Of a stretch of 64,000 nucleotides of DNA, positions 35,671-43,935 are shown one piece after another (position 1 is the stretch's first letter; each line of letters begins with the position of its first letter). Origin of the DNA: Pseudomonas pisciculturae. GTDB taxonomy: Bacteria > Pseudomonadota > Gammaproteobacteria > Pseudomonadales > Pseudomonadaceae. A model generated the notes under the pieces. That model saw only the letters and a list, made by a program, of their open reading frames with translations. It was not told where the DNA came from and made no database searches. The stretch spans positions 496,001 to 560,000 of the forward strand of contig NZ_JACVZE010000002.1 in the NCBI RefSeq assembly GCF_015461805.1, read 5' to 3'. The position numbers were made by a program, and so were the translations under genes.

Positions 35671-35760
35671 TGTGGGAGCGTGCTTGCTCGCGAAGGCGGT
35701 ATGTCAGCTATAGATGAGCTGACTGATCCACCGCATTCGCGAGCAAGCCCGCTCCCACAG
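35671..35760. repeat. REPIN of a third type, between pstS and pstC
   Basis: TGTGGGAGCGTGCTTGCTCG and CGAGCAAGCCCGCTCCCACA face each other with one change in the left arm. Both ends are of the 'GCGGGCTTGCTCGC' type. It sits directly after pstS (30 bp past its stop) inside the operon, where a hairpin could protect the pstS part of the message. Confidence 0.9.
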
Positions 35761-35789
35761 GGTCCAGCGTTACACCGGGTACCGCAGGC

Positions 35790-36776
35790 TTAGTTGCCTT
35801 CTTTCAGACCCAGATCAGCCAGGGCCTTGGCGGCAACTTTGGCTGGCAGTGGGATGTAGCCGTCTTTCACCACAACTTCCTGGCCCTGTTTGGACAGAAC
35901 CAGTTTCACGAACTCAGCTTCCAGCGGGGCCAGCGGCTTGTTCGGGGCTTTGTTGACGTAAACGTAGAGGAAGCGCGACAGCGGGTACTTGCCGTTCAGG
36001 GCGTTTTCTTCGGTGTCTTCGATGAAGTCAGTGCTGCCTTTCTTGGCCAGGGCCACAGTCTTCACGCTGGCGGTCTTGTAGCCGATGCCCGAGTAACCGA
36101 TGCCGTTCAGCGAGGAGCTGATGGACTGCACGACCGAAGCCGAGCCTGGTTGTTCGTTCACGTTTGGCTTGTAGTCGCCTTTGCACAGGGCTTCTTCTTT
36201 GAAGTAGCCGTAGGTGCCGGATACCGAGTTACGACCGAACAATTGCACTGGCTTGTTGGCCAGGTCGCCGGTCACGCCCAGATCGCCCCAGGTTTTCACG
36301 TCGGCTTTGCCACCGCACAGGCGCGTCGACGAGAACACCGCGTCGACTTGCTCCATGGTCAGGTGCTGGATCGGGTTGTCCTTGTGCACGAACACGGCCA
36401 GGGCATCCACGGCAACCGGGATAGCGGTTGGCTTGTAGCCGTACTTCTGCTCGAAGGCAGCCAGCTCGGTGTCCTTCATCTTGCGGCTCATCGGGCCCAG
36501 GTTGGAGGTGCCTTCAGTCAGCGCAGGAGGTGCGGTGGCGGAGCCGGCAGCTTGAATCTGGATGTTGACGTTCGGGTATTCCTTTTTGTAACCCTCGGCC
36601 CACAGGGTCATCAGGTTAGCCAGGGTATCGGAACCAACGCTGGACAGGTTGCCCGACACACCAGTGGTCTTAACGTAAGCCGGGATTGCCGGATCAACAC
36701 CAGCGGCCACCGCGTTGGCGGTCGCAACGCCAGCAGCGACAAAAGTCATTGCCGCCATCAAACGTTTCAGTTTCAT
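35790..36776 (-). CDS. pstS: PstS, periplasmic phosphate-binding protein
   Basis: This 328-residue protein has a clear Sec signal peptide (about residues 1-25, ending ANAVA). Conserved PstS stretches include [18 protein letters not shown] (about 39-57), [17 protein letters not shown] and [15 protein letters not shown]. It captures phosphate for PstCAB. A tandem Pho box lies 68 bp upstream. It is the first gene of the operon pstS-pstC-pstA-pstB-phoU. Confidence 0.96.
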   Translation of the reverse strand: MKLKRLMAAMTFVAAGVATANAVAAGVDPAIPAYVKTTGVSGNLSSVGSDTLANLMTLWAEGYKKEYPNVNIQIQAAGSATAPPALTEGTSNLGPMSRKMKDTELAAFEQKYGYKPTAIPVAVDALAVFVHKDNPIQHLTMEQVDAVFSSTRLCGGKADVKTWGDLGVTGDLANKPVQLFGRNSVSGTYGYFKEEALCKGDYKPNVNEQPGSASVVQSISSSLNGIGYSGIGYKTASVKTVALAKKGSTDFIEDTEENALNGKYPLSRFLYVYVNKAPNKPLAPLEAEFVKLVLSKQGQEVVVKDGYIPLPAKVAAKALADLGLKEGN

Positions 36777-36843
36777 GCCTTGCTCCTAGCAGATAGGGAT
36801 AGTTGGATCGGGGCCAAGTATCGGCAGGCCGTGTGAACACTCT

Positions 36844-36872
36844 ATGTCTGCAATGTGACAGTTAGATGAAAG
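36844..36872 (-). promoter_or_regulatory. Tandem Pho box upstream of pstS
   Basis: On the minus strand three 7-bp units follow each other with 4-bp spacers: CTTTCAT, CTGTCAC and CAGACAT. The first two match the PhoB consensus well and the third is weaker. A -10-like TAGAGT (36839-36844) lies 10 bp after the second unit, the usual distance in Pho promoters. Confidence 0.8.
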
Positions 36873-36911
36873 GCCACTATCAGCAGGAGAGAGGTAACGC
36901 GAGGAGTTGCC

Positions 36912-36940
36912 ATCACTCCCACGCAGGGCGCGGGAGTGAT
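36912..36940. terminator. Stem-loop after the MFS gene
   Basis: ATCACTCCC and GGGAGTGAT form a perfect 9-bp stem with an 11-base loop, 14 bp after the MFS gene stop (minus strand). There is no T-tract, so it may end or stabilise the transcript rather than act as a classical terminator. Confidence 0.4.
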
Positions 36941-36953
36941 CTTCAGCAAAGGC

Positions 36954-38243
36954 TTAGCGCGAACGCTTCCACAGATACCCACCCACCAGCATCCCCATCA
37001 CACACAGGGCGGCGACGTAGTAGGACGGGCCCATCGGGCTTTCCTTCATTAACAGCGACACCGCCAGCGGCGTCAAACCGCCAAAGATGGCGTAGGCAAC
37101 GTTGTAGGAGAACGACAACCCACTGAAGCGCACCACCGGTGGGAAGGCCTTCACCATTACATACGGCACGACACCGATGGTGCCTACAAACAAACCGGTC
37201 AGGGCGTACAGCGGGAACAGCCAGTCAGGGTGATTGATCAGGCTGTGGTAAAGCGTCCAGGACGTCGCCAGCAACAGCGCGCAGCCGGCAACCAGCACGC
37301 GGCCGGCACCGAAGCGGTCAGCCAATGCACCGGAGGCGATGCAACCCAGGCTCAGGGTCACGATGGCCAGGCTATTGGCCTGCAGCGCAACGGTCGCACT
37401 GAAGTGATAGACGGTCTGCAATACAGTCGGGGTCATCAGGATAACGACGACGATACCGGCCGACAGCAACCAGGTCAGCAACATCGACAGCACGATGGCG
37501 CCACGGTGGTCGCGCAGTACGGCGCGCAATGGCAGTTCGGCGGCCAGGGTCTTGCGCTGCTGCATCTCGGCGAAGATCGGCGTTTCATGCAACCAGCGGC
37601 GCAGGTACACCGACAGCAGGCCAAACACGCCGCCCAGCAGGAATGGGATACGCCAGGCGTAGTCCGAAACCTCTACGGGGGTGTACAGCGTGTTGATGGC
37701 AGTGGCCACCAGCGAACCCAGCAGGATGCCTGCGGTGAGGCCGCTGGTCAGCGTGCCGCAGGCGTAGCCGATGTGACGCGCTGGCACGTGCTCAGACACG
37801 AACACCCAGGCGCCCGGGACTTCGCCGCCAATCGCCGCGCCCTGGATGACGCGCATCAGCAGTAGCAGGATCGGCGCCCACAGGCCGATCTGCGCGTAGG
37901 TCGGCAGCAGGCCCATGATCAGGGTCGGCACGGCCATCATGAAGATGCTCAGGGTGAACATCTTCTTACGGCCCAGCAGGTCACCGAAGTGCGCCATGAT
38001 GATGCCGCCCAGCGGGCGTGCCAGGTAACCGGCGGCGAAGATGCCGAAGGTCTGCATCATGCGCAGCCATTCAGGCATGTCGAGGGGGAAAAAGAGTTTT
38101 CCGACCACGGTGGCGAAAAACACGAAAATGATGAAATCATAAAATTCCAGCGCCCCGCCCAAGGCAGACAGCGACAGGGTTTTGTAGTCGTTGCGGGTCA
38201 GCGGGCGCGACGGTTGCGCACTGCTTGCGGGCACGGAGGACAT
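36954..38243 (-). CDS. MFS transporter, metabolite:H+ symporter type
   Basis: This 429-residue protein has about twelve hydrophobic helices. The family motifs are visible: GGALEFYDFIIFVFFA in helix 1, the loop FGDLLGRKKMF between helices 2 and 3, and RVIQGAAIGGEVPGAWVF in helix 5. These are typical of the sugar/organic-acid symporter branch (KgtP/ProP/PcaK group). The substrate cannot be read from the sequence. I place the start at 38243 (MSSVPASSAQ). In-frame codons further out are not family-like. It faces pstS in position as PA5370 does in PAO1. Confidence 0.85.
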   Translation of the reverse strand: MSSVPASSAQPSRPLTRNDYKTLSLSALGGALEFYDFIIFVFFATVVGKLFFPLDMPEWLRMMQTFGIFAAGYLARPLGGIIMAHFGDLLGRKKMFTLSIFMMAVPTLIMGLLPTYAQIGLWAPILLLLMRVIQGAAIGGEVPGAWVFVSEHVPARHIGYACGTLTSGLTAGILLGSLVATAINTLYTPVEVSDYAWRIPFLLGGVFGLLSVYLRRWLHETPIFAEMQQRKTLAAELPLRAVLRDHRGAIVLSMLLTWLLSAGIVVVILMTPTVLQTVYHFSATVALQANSLAIVTLSLGCIASGALADRFGAGRVLVAGCALLLATSWTLYHSLINHPDWLFPLYALTGLFVGTIGVVPYVMVKAFPPVVRFSGLSFSYNVAYAIFGGLTPLAVSLLMKESPMGPSYYVAALCVMGMLVGGYLWKRSR

Positions 38244-38484
38244 GGCAAGGCTTCTCTTATTAGTCAGGACGGCAGATCCGGTGTGCTGGCTGAGCCAGGA
38301 CGGGTTGGGCAAGATAGCAAATCGCTTGCAAAAGCACATCACAAGCACAGTTGCCGCAAAAAGCCGCGATACAGCGGCCAATTGCCGACCAAATCAACCT
38401 CAGACGGTCGTCGCGGCGCGAGGGTGTCGATATACTCGGCCCACGCACGCGCAAGAACCCGCAGTCTTGAGAGGCATCTCCGGC

Positions 38485-38889
38485 ATGATCGAACTCGAAC
38501 AAGAAGACCCTATCCCGCAAGGCGACCTCGCCCTGCAAATTACCGCGCTCCCGCGTGAAACCAACGGCTTTGGCGATATTTTCGGCGGCTGGCTGGTCGC
38601 GCAGATGGACCTGGCCGGCACGGCCATGGCCAGCAAGGTCGCGGGCGGGCGTGTTGCCACAGTTGCCATTGATCGCATGGCGTTCCTGGTACCGGTCGCG
38701 GTAGGCGCTCAGCTTTCCTTTTATACCCAGGCGCTGGAAATCGGCCGCAGCTCGATCCAGATGATGGTTGAAGTGTGGAGCGACGACCCACTGTCCAGTG
38801 AATGGCGCAAGGTCACCGAGGCGGTGTTTGTGTTTGTCGCCATCGACGGCAGCGGCCGCACGCGTTCGGTTCCGTCGCGCGCACGTTAA
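38485..38889 (+). CDS. Acyl-CoA thioesterase, YciA-like hotdog protein
   Basis: This 134-residue single hotdog domain splits acyl-CoA into free acid and CoA. The pattern ETNGFGDIFGGWLVAQMDLAG (about residues 25-45), with N, G and the catalytic-type Asp, matches the YciA/acyl-CoA hydrolase family. VATVAIDRMAFLVPV and a late TEAVFVFVAID also fit. The ATG at 38485 follows GAGAGG. It is divergent from the MFS gene and is followed 58 bp later by the mutarotase gene on the same strand. Chain-length preference is unknown. Confidence 0.87.
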   Translation: MIELEQEDPIPQGDLALQITALPRETNGFGDIFGGWLVAQMDLAGTAMASKVAGGRVATVAIDRMAFLVPVAVGAQLSFYTQALEIGRSSIQMMVEVWSDDPLSSEWRKVTEAVFVFVAIDGSGRTRSVPSRAR

Positions 38890-38947
38890 ACCTCACCGGG
38901 TTTTGACGGTCAATTGCCCCATTGCCTGCCATGAAGAGTGCTTTGTA

Positions 38948-39847
38948 ATGCCGACGCCCCACGTTGAAACCGTGAAAATCGACGAGCTGGACTGCTGGCG
39001 CATCCGCCACAACGGCGCTGAATTGATGGTGGCCCAACAGGGCGCGCATATATTCAGTTACGGCCGCGATGGCGAAAAGCCGTTGATTTGGCCGAATCCT
39101 GAAGCGGTGTTCAAGCAAGGCAAAGGCATTCGCACCGGTGTGCCGGTGTGCTGGCCGTGGTTTGGTGTGTTTGACCGCAACCCGCAAAGCGTCAAGGCGA
39201 TGCGCCAGAGCGAGCAGCCGGCCGGGGCTCACGGCTTTGTGCGTACCGCGTTGTGGGAATTGGCCGCGAGCGAGCTTGAGGGTGAGGCGCTGCGTATTGA
39301 TCTGGTGCTGCCTGTACCTGCCGGCGGGTTCCCTGGCTGGCCCCATCAGGTCGACCTGACCCTGAGCCTGCTGCTGGATGACCAGTTGCATATCCGCCTG
39401 ACCAGTCACAACCGTGGCAGCGACACCGTGACCCTCAGCCAGGCGCTGCACACCTACTTCGCCGTGAGCGACGTGCGTAACGTGCAGGTCGAAGGGCTGG
39501 ACGGTGGCGCCTATATCGACACCGCCGACGGCTGGATGACCAAGCAACAGGCTGGGCTGCTGAGCTTCACTGCCGAGACTGATCGCATCTACCTCGACAC
39601 TCCAGCGCAATTGAACATCGTCGATCATGACTGGCAGCGCCGCATCCAACTCACCAGCCAGGGCTCGAAGTCCACAGTGATCTGGAACCCGTGGACCGAA
39701 CGCGCGAAAGCATTTGATGACATGGCCGATGACGGCTGGACGGGCATGCTGTGCATCGAGACGGCGAATGTGCTGGATGATGTGGTGACCTTGGCACCAG
39801 GCCAACACCACACCCTAGGCGTGAGCATCGCCAATATCGCCTTGTAA
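38948..39847 (+). CDS. D-hexose-6-phosphate mutarotase (YeaD-like)
   Basis: This 299-residue aldose-epimerase-fold enzyme should interconvert alpha and beta forms of hexose 6-phosphates. Family features are QQGAHIFSYGRDGEKPLIW (about residues 29-48), GIRTGVPVCWPWFGVF (about 60-75), GAHGFVRTALWEL with the catalytic His, and the late VIWNPWTERAKAFDDM. The ATG at 38948 begins the domain. It is probably co-transcribed with the upstream thioesterase gene. A half-REP lies just after the stop. Confidence 0.9.
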   Translation: MPTPHVETVKIDELDCWRIRHNGAELMVAQQGAHIFSYGRDGEKPLIWPNPEAVFKQGKGIRTGVPVCWPWFGVFDRNPQSVKAMRQSEQPAGAHGFVRTALWELAASELEGEALRIDLVLPVPAGGFPGWPHQVDLTLSLLLDDQLHIRLTSHNRGSDTVTLSQALHTYFAVSDVRNVQVEGLDGGAYIDTADGWMTKQQAGLLSFTAETDRIYLDTPAQLNIVDHDWQRRIQLTSQGSKSTVIWNPWTERAKAFDDMADDGWTGMLCIETANVLDDVVTLAPGQHHTLGVSIANIAL

Positions 39848-39860
39848 ACCCAATCAAAAA

Positions 39861-39875
39861 TGTGGGAGCGGGCTT
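39861..39875. repeat. Truncated REP half-element
   Basis: TGTGGGAGCGGGCTT is the first 15 bases of the 'GCGGGCTTGCTCGC' REP type. The match stops exactly where the opposing DUF3299 gene ends (its stop codon occupies 39875-39877). It looks like the remains of a larger element. Confidence 0.7.
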
Positions 39876-40411
39876 TAGAGATCCGACTCCTTCACCACCC
39901 GCACTTTCCCCGCATCCAGTGCATAAGCGGCGTCCGCCAAATCGTTATTCACCGTTTCCACCTTGAGCGTGCCCGTCACCCACAACGGCGTGTAAATATC
40001 ATCCAGCTTCAACCCCTTGGGATAGCGCACCAGCACCAACTGGTTAGGCGGCGGTGGCGGCACATGGATACACGCGCCTGGGTACGGCACCAGGAAAAAC
40101 AGCGTACTGCGCCCCTTGGCGTCGGTTTCCAGCGGCACCGGGTAGCCGCCGATGCGGATGTTCTTGCCGTTCATGGCGCCCACGGTCTTGGTGGAGTACA
40201 TAACTGCCGGCAGGCCCTTGCTCTGCTTCAAACCACCTTTATCGGTAAAGGTGCCTTGGGCTTCGGGGGAGTTGTGGTCGATCTCGGGCATGGCTTCGAG
40301 GGCTTTCTGGTCAGAAAGCGGCATAAGGTCGAGCCAATCGGTTTCCGGCAGTTCACCGGCGTGCGCCAGGCCTGAGCCCAGCAGAAGAAGAGTCAACAGA
40401 AGACGGCGCAT
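39875..40411 (-). CDS. DUF3299 exported protein
   Basis: This 178-residue protein has a signal peptide (about residues 1-18, ending LAHA). The domain carries IRIGGYPVPLETDAKGRS (about 86-103), FFLVPYPGACIHVPPPPPNQ (about 105-124) and a late DIYTPLWVTGTLKV, the pattern of DUF3299. The conserved Cys in PGACIHVPPPPPNQ suggests a metal or redox site, but no activity is established for the family as far as I know. It stands between convergent mutarotase and the GlsB-like gene. Confidence 0.85.
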   Translation of the reverse strand: MRRLLLTLLLLGSGLAHAGELPETDWLDLMPLSDQKALEAMPEIDHNSPEAQGTFTDKGGLKQSKGLPAVMYSTKTVGAMNGKNIRIGGYPVPLETDAKGRSTLFFLVPYPGACIHVPPPPPNQLVLVRYPKGLKLDDIYTPLWVTGTLKVETVNNDLADAAYALDAGKVRVVKESDL

Positions 40412-40451
40412 GAAAAGAAGCTCGGCAAGGTAAACAGTGCCGGCATTCTAG

Positions 40452-40482
40452 CCCTCTGCGCCTGCGCAGCGCAGAGGGCTTT
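40452..40482. terminator. Hairpin between GlsB-like and DUF3299 genes
   Basis: AGCCCTCTGCGC and GCGCAGAGGGCT form a perfect 12-bp stem around a 7-base loop, 10 bp after the GlsB-like stop. The T-rich stretch is weak and lies on the plus side, so it is a probable rather than certain terminator. Confidence 0.55.
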
Positions 40483-40492
40483 GTCGCTTAGA

Positions 40493-40738
40493 TCATTTCT
40501 TTTTGATCAGGCCGTAGATCACCAGCAGCACGATGGCGCCTACCAGGGCACCGAGGAAGCCCGCGCCTTGACCGGCCTCGTAGATGCCCAATGCCTGACC
40601 ACCGTAGGTCGCGGCCAGGGAGCCAGCGATACCCAGCAGGATGGTCATGATCCAGCCCATGCTGTCGTCGCCAGGCTTGAGGAAACGCGCCAGCAGGCCG
40701 ACGATCAGGCCGATAAAGATGGTTCCGATGATACCCAT
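40493..40738 (-). CDS. GlsB/YeaQ/YmgE-family small membrane protein
   Basis: This 81-residue protein is nearly all hydrophobic, with three helices. It begins MGIIGTIFIGLIVGLLARFL and has GWIMTILLGIAGSLAATYGG (about residues 28-47) and a Lys-rich end. This is the transglycosylase-associated (GlsB/YeaQ) family, often stress-induced, of unknown molecular role. The ATG at 40738 fits the family N terminus. It is transcribed from its own position between purK and the DUF3299 gene, all on the minus strand. Confidence 0.9.
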   Translation of the reverse strand: MGIIGTIFIGLIVGLLARFLKPGDDSMGWIMTILLGIAGSLAATYGGQALGIYEAGQGAGFLGALVGAIVLLVIYGLIKKK

Positions 40739-40842
40739 GGCATTTCCCTCTGAATGAAGTGAATACACCAAAGCCTAGTCAGACTTTGGCGTCCTGCAAT
40801 CAGAGAGGCGGCGGCAACCAATGGTTCCCGCCGCCGCCAGGC

Positions 40843-41928
40843 TTATTGCTCCGCGATCAGCGCTTCGACCTTGAGGATCTGCGCTTCAAGCGTTGCACGG
40901 TCCTTGCAGCGCAGGTTGGCATGCCCCACCTTGCGCCCGGCCTTGAAGGCCTTGCCATAGTGATGCAGGTGGCAGTCATCGATGGCGATGACTTTCTCTA
41001 CCGCCGGCACCGTGCCGATGAAGTTGAGCATGGCGCTCTCACCGACCTTGGCCGTGGAGCCCAGCGGCAAGCCCGCCACCGCCCGCAGGTGGTTTTCGAA
41101 CTGGCTGCACTCGGCGCCTTCGGTGGTCCAGTGCCCGGAGTTGTGCACACGCGGGGCGATTTCGTTGGCCTTGAGGCCACCGTCGACTTCAAAGAACTCG
41201 AACGCCATCACGCCAACATAATCCAGCTGCTTGAGCACGCGGCTGGAATAGTCTTCGGCCAACGCCTGCAACGGATGATCGGTGCTGGCCACGGACAGCT
41301 TGAGGATGCCGCTGTCGTGGGTGTTATGCACCAGCGGGTAGAAGCGGGTCTCGCCATCACGGGCACGCACGGCGATCAGCGAGACTTCACCGGTGAACGG
41401 CACGAAGCCTTCCAGCAGGCAAGCAACGCTGCCCAGCTCGGCGAAGGTGCCGACCACATCGGCCGCAGTGCGCAGGACTTTCTGACCCTTGCCGTCGTAA
41501 CCCAGGGTACGGGTTTTCAGCACCGCCGGCAGGCCGATGCTGGCGACGGCGGCGTCCAGGTCCGCCTGGGACTGGATATCGGCGAAGGCCGGGGTCGGGA
41601 TGCCCAGGTCCTTGAACATGCTTTTCTCAAACCAGCGGTCACGGGCAATGCGCAAAGCTTCTGCGCTCGGATACACCGGCACGAACTGCGAAAGGAAGGC
41701 CACGGTTTCGGCTGGGACGCTTTCGAACTCGAAGGTCACCAGGTCGACTTCGTCGGCCAGCTGGCGCAGGTGGTCCGGGTCGCTGTAGTCAGCCCGCAGG
41801 TGTTCACCCAACGCGGCCGCGCAAGCATCTGGCGCCGGGTCCAGGAAAGCGAAGTTCATCCCCAGCGGGGTTCCCGCCAGGGCCAGCATGCGGCCCAGTT
41901 GGCCGCCACCGATTACACCGATTTTCAT
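40843..41928 (-). CDS. purK: PurK, N5-carboxyaminoimidazole ribonucleotide synthase
   Basis: This 361-residue ATP-grasp enzyme makes N5-CAIR from AIR, bicarbonate and ATP in purine synthesis. It starts MKIGVIGGGQLGRMLALAG, with the ATP-grasp region PAVLKTRTLGYDGKGQ (about residues 135-150) and the metal-binding NEIAPRVHNSGHWT (about 258-271). The ATG at 41928 gives the natural N terminus. It follows purE by 11 bp, so the product of PurK is passed to the neighbouring PurE. Confidence 0.96.
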   Translation of the reverse strand: MKIGVIGGGQLGRMLALAGTPLGMNFAFLDPAPDACAAALGEHLRADYSDPDHLRQLADEVDLVTFEFESVPAETVAFLSQFVPVYPSAEALRIARDRWFEKSMFKDLGIPTPAFADIQSQADLDAAVASIGLPAVLKTRTLGYDGKGQKVLRTAADVVGTFAELGSVACLLEGFVPFTGEVSLIAVRARDGETRFYPLVHNTHDSGILKLSVASTDHPLQALAEDYSSRVLKQLDYVGVMAFEFFEVDGGLKANEIAPRVHNSGHWTTEGAECSQFENHLRAVAGLPLGSTAKVGESAMLNFIGTVPAVEKVIAIDDCHLHHYGKAFKAGRKVGHANLRCKDRATLEAQILKVEALIAEQ

Positions 41929-41939
41929 CGTCAACAACC

Positions 41940-42431
41940 TCAGGCGATACGTGGGTCTGGATTGTCCAGCACGCTGTCTGTCTGTTCAGCACGGAATTTT
42001 TTCAGCACCGCATGGAACTGCGGGTGCTTGGCGCCCAGGATGCTGGCCGACAGCAAGGCGGCGTTGATCGCCCCGGCCTTGCCGATTGCCAGGGTCGCCA
42101 CCGGAATGCCAGCTGGCATCTGCACGATGGACAACAGCGAATCCACGCCCGAGAGCATCGCCGACTGCACCGGCACGCCGAGTACCGGCAGGTGGGTCTT
42201 GGCTGCACACATGCCTGGCAGGTGCGCTGCGCCGCCGGCACCGGCGATGATCACCTCGATGCCACGGGATTCTGCTTCATCGGCATACTGGAACAGCAAG
42301 TCCGGGGTGCGATGGGCAGAGACCACTTTCACTTCATACGGAATGCCGAGTTTTTCCAGCATATCGGCGGTGTGGCTAAGGGTGGACCAATCGGACTTGG
42401 AGCCCATGATCACGCCAACCAATGCACTCAT
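41940..42431 (-). CDS. purE: PurE, N5-CAIR mutase
   Basis: This 163-residue class I PurE moves the carboxyl group of N5-CAIR to give CAIR. It begins [20 protein letters not shown], has the active-site VVSAHRTPD (about residues 38-46) and [11 protein letters not shown], and the conserved LPVLGVPV. It is the first gene of purE-purK. A strong hairpin with a U-tract lies 39 bp before its start codon, discussed separately. Confidence 0.96.
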   Translation of the reverse strand: MSALVGVIMGSKSDWSTLSHTADMLEKLGIPYEVKVVSAHRTPDLLFQYADEAESRGIEVIIAGAGGAAHLPGMCAAKTHLPVLGVPVQSAMLSGVDSLLSIVQMPAGIPVATLAIGKAGAINAALLSASILGAKHPQFHAVLKKFRAEQTDSVLDNPDPRIA

Positions 42432-42469
42432 CGTCGTGCCTCTTCTCTCTGGGCGCCCGCAGGCGCGTC

Positions 42470-42512
42470 AAAAAACAACAAGCCACGCGGGAAATCCGGC
42501 GTGGCTTGTTGT
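42470..42512 (-). terminator. Terminator-type hairpin in the purE leader / after hipA
   Basis: On the minus strand ACAACAAGCCACGC pairs with GCGTGGCTTGTTGT (14 bp, perfect) and is followed by TTTTT. It lies between the hipA stop (42628) and the purE start (42431). It may end hipBA transcription or attenuate purEK. A second perfect hairpin GGCCGGT/ACCGGCC lies at 42522-42538. Confidence 0.75.
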
Positions 42513-42627
42513 ACGAATTAAGGCCGGTTGGACCGGCCGAAGGCCGCGCAGTATACCGTAATAATCCAGATAAACAGCCCCTTGGATGACCATCTGTCTA
42601 GCGGGGCAAAGTGGCGGTTTTATTGAC

Positions 42628-43935
42628 TCAAGAGTCAGTAGCAAGGTCTAGGCGGTGGGTCTTGGCGATGGCATCAATCATGGCCTGCGAGACACCTGTC
42701 TTGTCAGCGATAACAGGCCATTGAACGACTGCCTCATGCACTTCGCGGATAATCTGGCGCGCCTTGAGCCCGTTGATCTGACTTGCAACACTGAGCAGAT
42801 CCTCCAGCACAAAATTGTCGCGCTTGCCGTTAATGCTCATTTGATGGCTATCGACCCAGAAATTACCGGGCATATAGGACCACGTCACGTCATAGGCAGG
42901 TGACAGGTACCAAGTGCCGTCCGTATCCAAGAGAAAGCTGATGTTCTTGGTGTGATCGTCCTGGTTTCGGGCAATAACGTTGAACACCATCCGCCGGAAA
43001 AACTGCTCTGCCTCTCGACGGCTCAACTTCAATGCCCTGAACACGCTCAACGCCTCAACGTACGAGTACTCACCGGGTTTTTTATAGTCGGCATGATCCA
43101 GCGCGCACAGCGTAGCGGTATGAATTTTCTCGCCATCATCCGTGCGATCGAATCGTTTGGTCATGAAATGGGCGCGCCCGCCTTCTTCGAGCAGACGGCA
43201 TTCGGTCATCACCACACCGGCCTGCCTGGCCATCAGGTGATACGCGTACTCGACCCGGCCAAATCCTTGGCTATCAGCAAGTACATCGGTGTTTTTTGCA
43301 ACGTCGAACTTGAGAAGCCAGTAGCTATACCCCTGTGGCGCCGTCACTTGGCCCGACCTGACATGCCCTTCGTCATTGATCGCAATGATCGCCTTGGCAC
43401 GCGCACCGCCTGCACTGGTGCCGACCTGGATCAAGCGCTGCAACGCGGCATCATCCACCGTGGGGTCGTTGGACGTCAGGCGATCCTCAAGACTCTCGCG
43501 CCCCGCAAGGACTTCGCCAGCCAACTGGACCAGAGCCTCGATCTCGATACTCTCGGCCTCGTTGGCCTCTGTCTTCATGGCCGGCCGGTATTCCAGGGCG
43601 CCCATGCCGCGATTACCTTGATACAACAACCTATCGACCGGCGTGAAGGAACGCTTGTCGCGACCTTGCTGGGCCAACCAGGCGTCAATCAAAGCATTGC
43701 CGAAATCGTCCGGAAGCGAGTCGGCCAAGATCGCCGGAAGCGCTTTATAGGTTTCCCGGTTCAGGCTTGTGAATGCGTAGGTGTAACCAACACGGGCAGG
43801 CATATGGATGGGCGAAATTTCCAACCCGGTTGCGACGAACTCGGCAGAAAACTCGAACTCGCCAACCTGGCTCGCCTCATCCCAGTTGAGCGCGCCAACG
43901 TACAGGCCCCATAAGTAGATTTGTGCGATCACCAA
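42628..43935 (-). CDS. hipA: HipA-like kinase toxin
   Basis: This 435-residue HipA-family Ser/Thr kinase is the toxin of a toxin-antitoxin pair. A HipA N-terminal region has FTSLNRETYKALPAILADSL (about residues 54-73). The kinase part shows GTSAGGARAKAI (ATP loop), HFMTKRFDR, the catalytic RNQDDHTKNISF (about 323-334) and the metal-binding YDVTWSY. E. coli HipA phosphorylates glutamyl-tRNA synthetase. The target here is unknown. All key residues seem present. The start overlaps the antitoxin gene by 7 nt, and the pair lies where PAO1 carries adhA, which suggests insertion. Confidence 0.88.
   Translation of the reverse strand: MVIAQIYLWGLYVGALNWDEASQVGEFEFSAEFVATGLEISPIHMPARVGYTYAFTSLNRETYKALPAILADSLPDDFGNALIDAWLAQQGRDKRSFTPVDRLLYQGNRGMGALEYRPAMKTEANEAESIEIEALVQLAGEVLAGRESLEDRLTSNDPTVDDAALQRLIQVGTSAGGARAKAIIAINDEGHVRSGQVTAPQGYSYWLLKFDVAKNTDVLADSQGFGRVEYAYHLMARQAGVVMTECRLLEEGGRAHFMTKRFDRTDDGEKIHTATLCALDHADYKKPGEYSYVEALSVFRALKLSRREAEQFFRRMVFNVIARNQDDHTKNISFLLDTDGTWYLSPAYDVTWSYMPGNFWVDSHQMSINGKRDNFVLEDLLSVASQINGLKARQIIREVHEAVVQWPVIADKTGVSQAMIDAIAKTHRLDLATDS

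Noticed and set aside
5825..35760. Repeated 20-25-bp palindromes as a CRISPR array
   Set aside because: The copies are single or paired, kilobases apart in intergenic gaps, and palindromic with no regular spacers. They are REP/REPIN elements.
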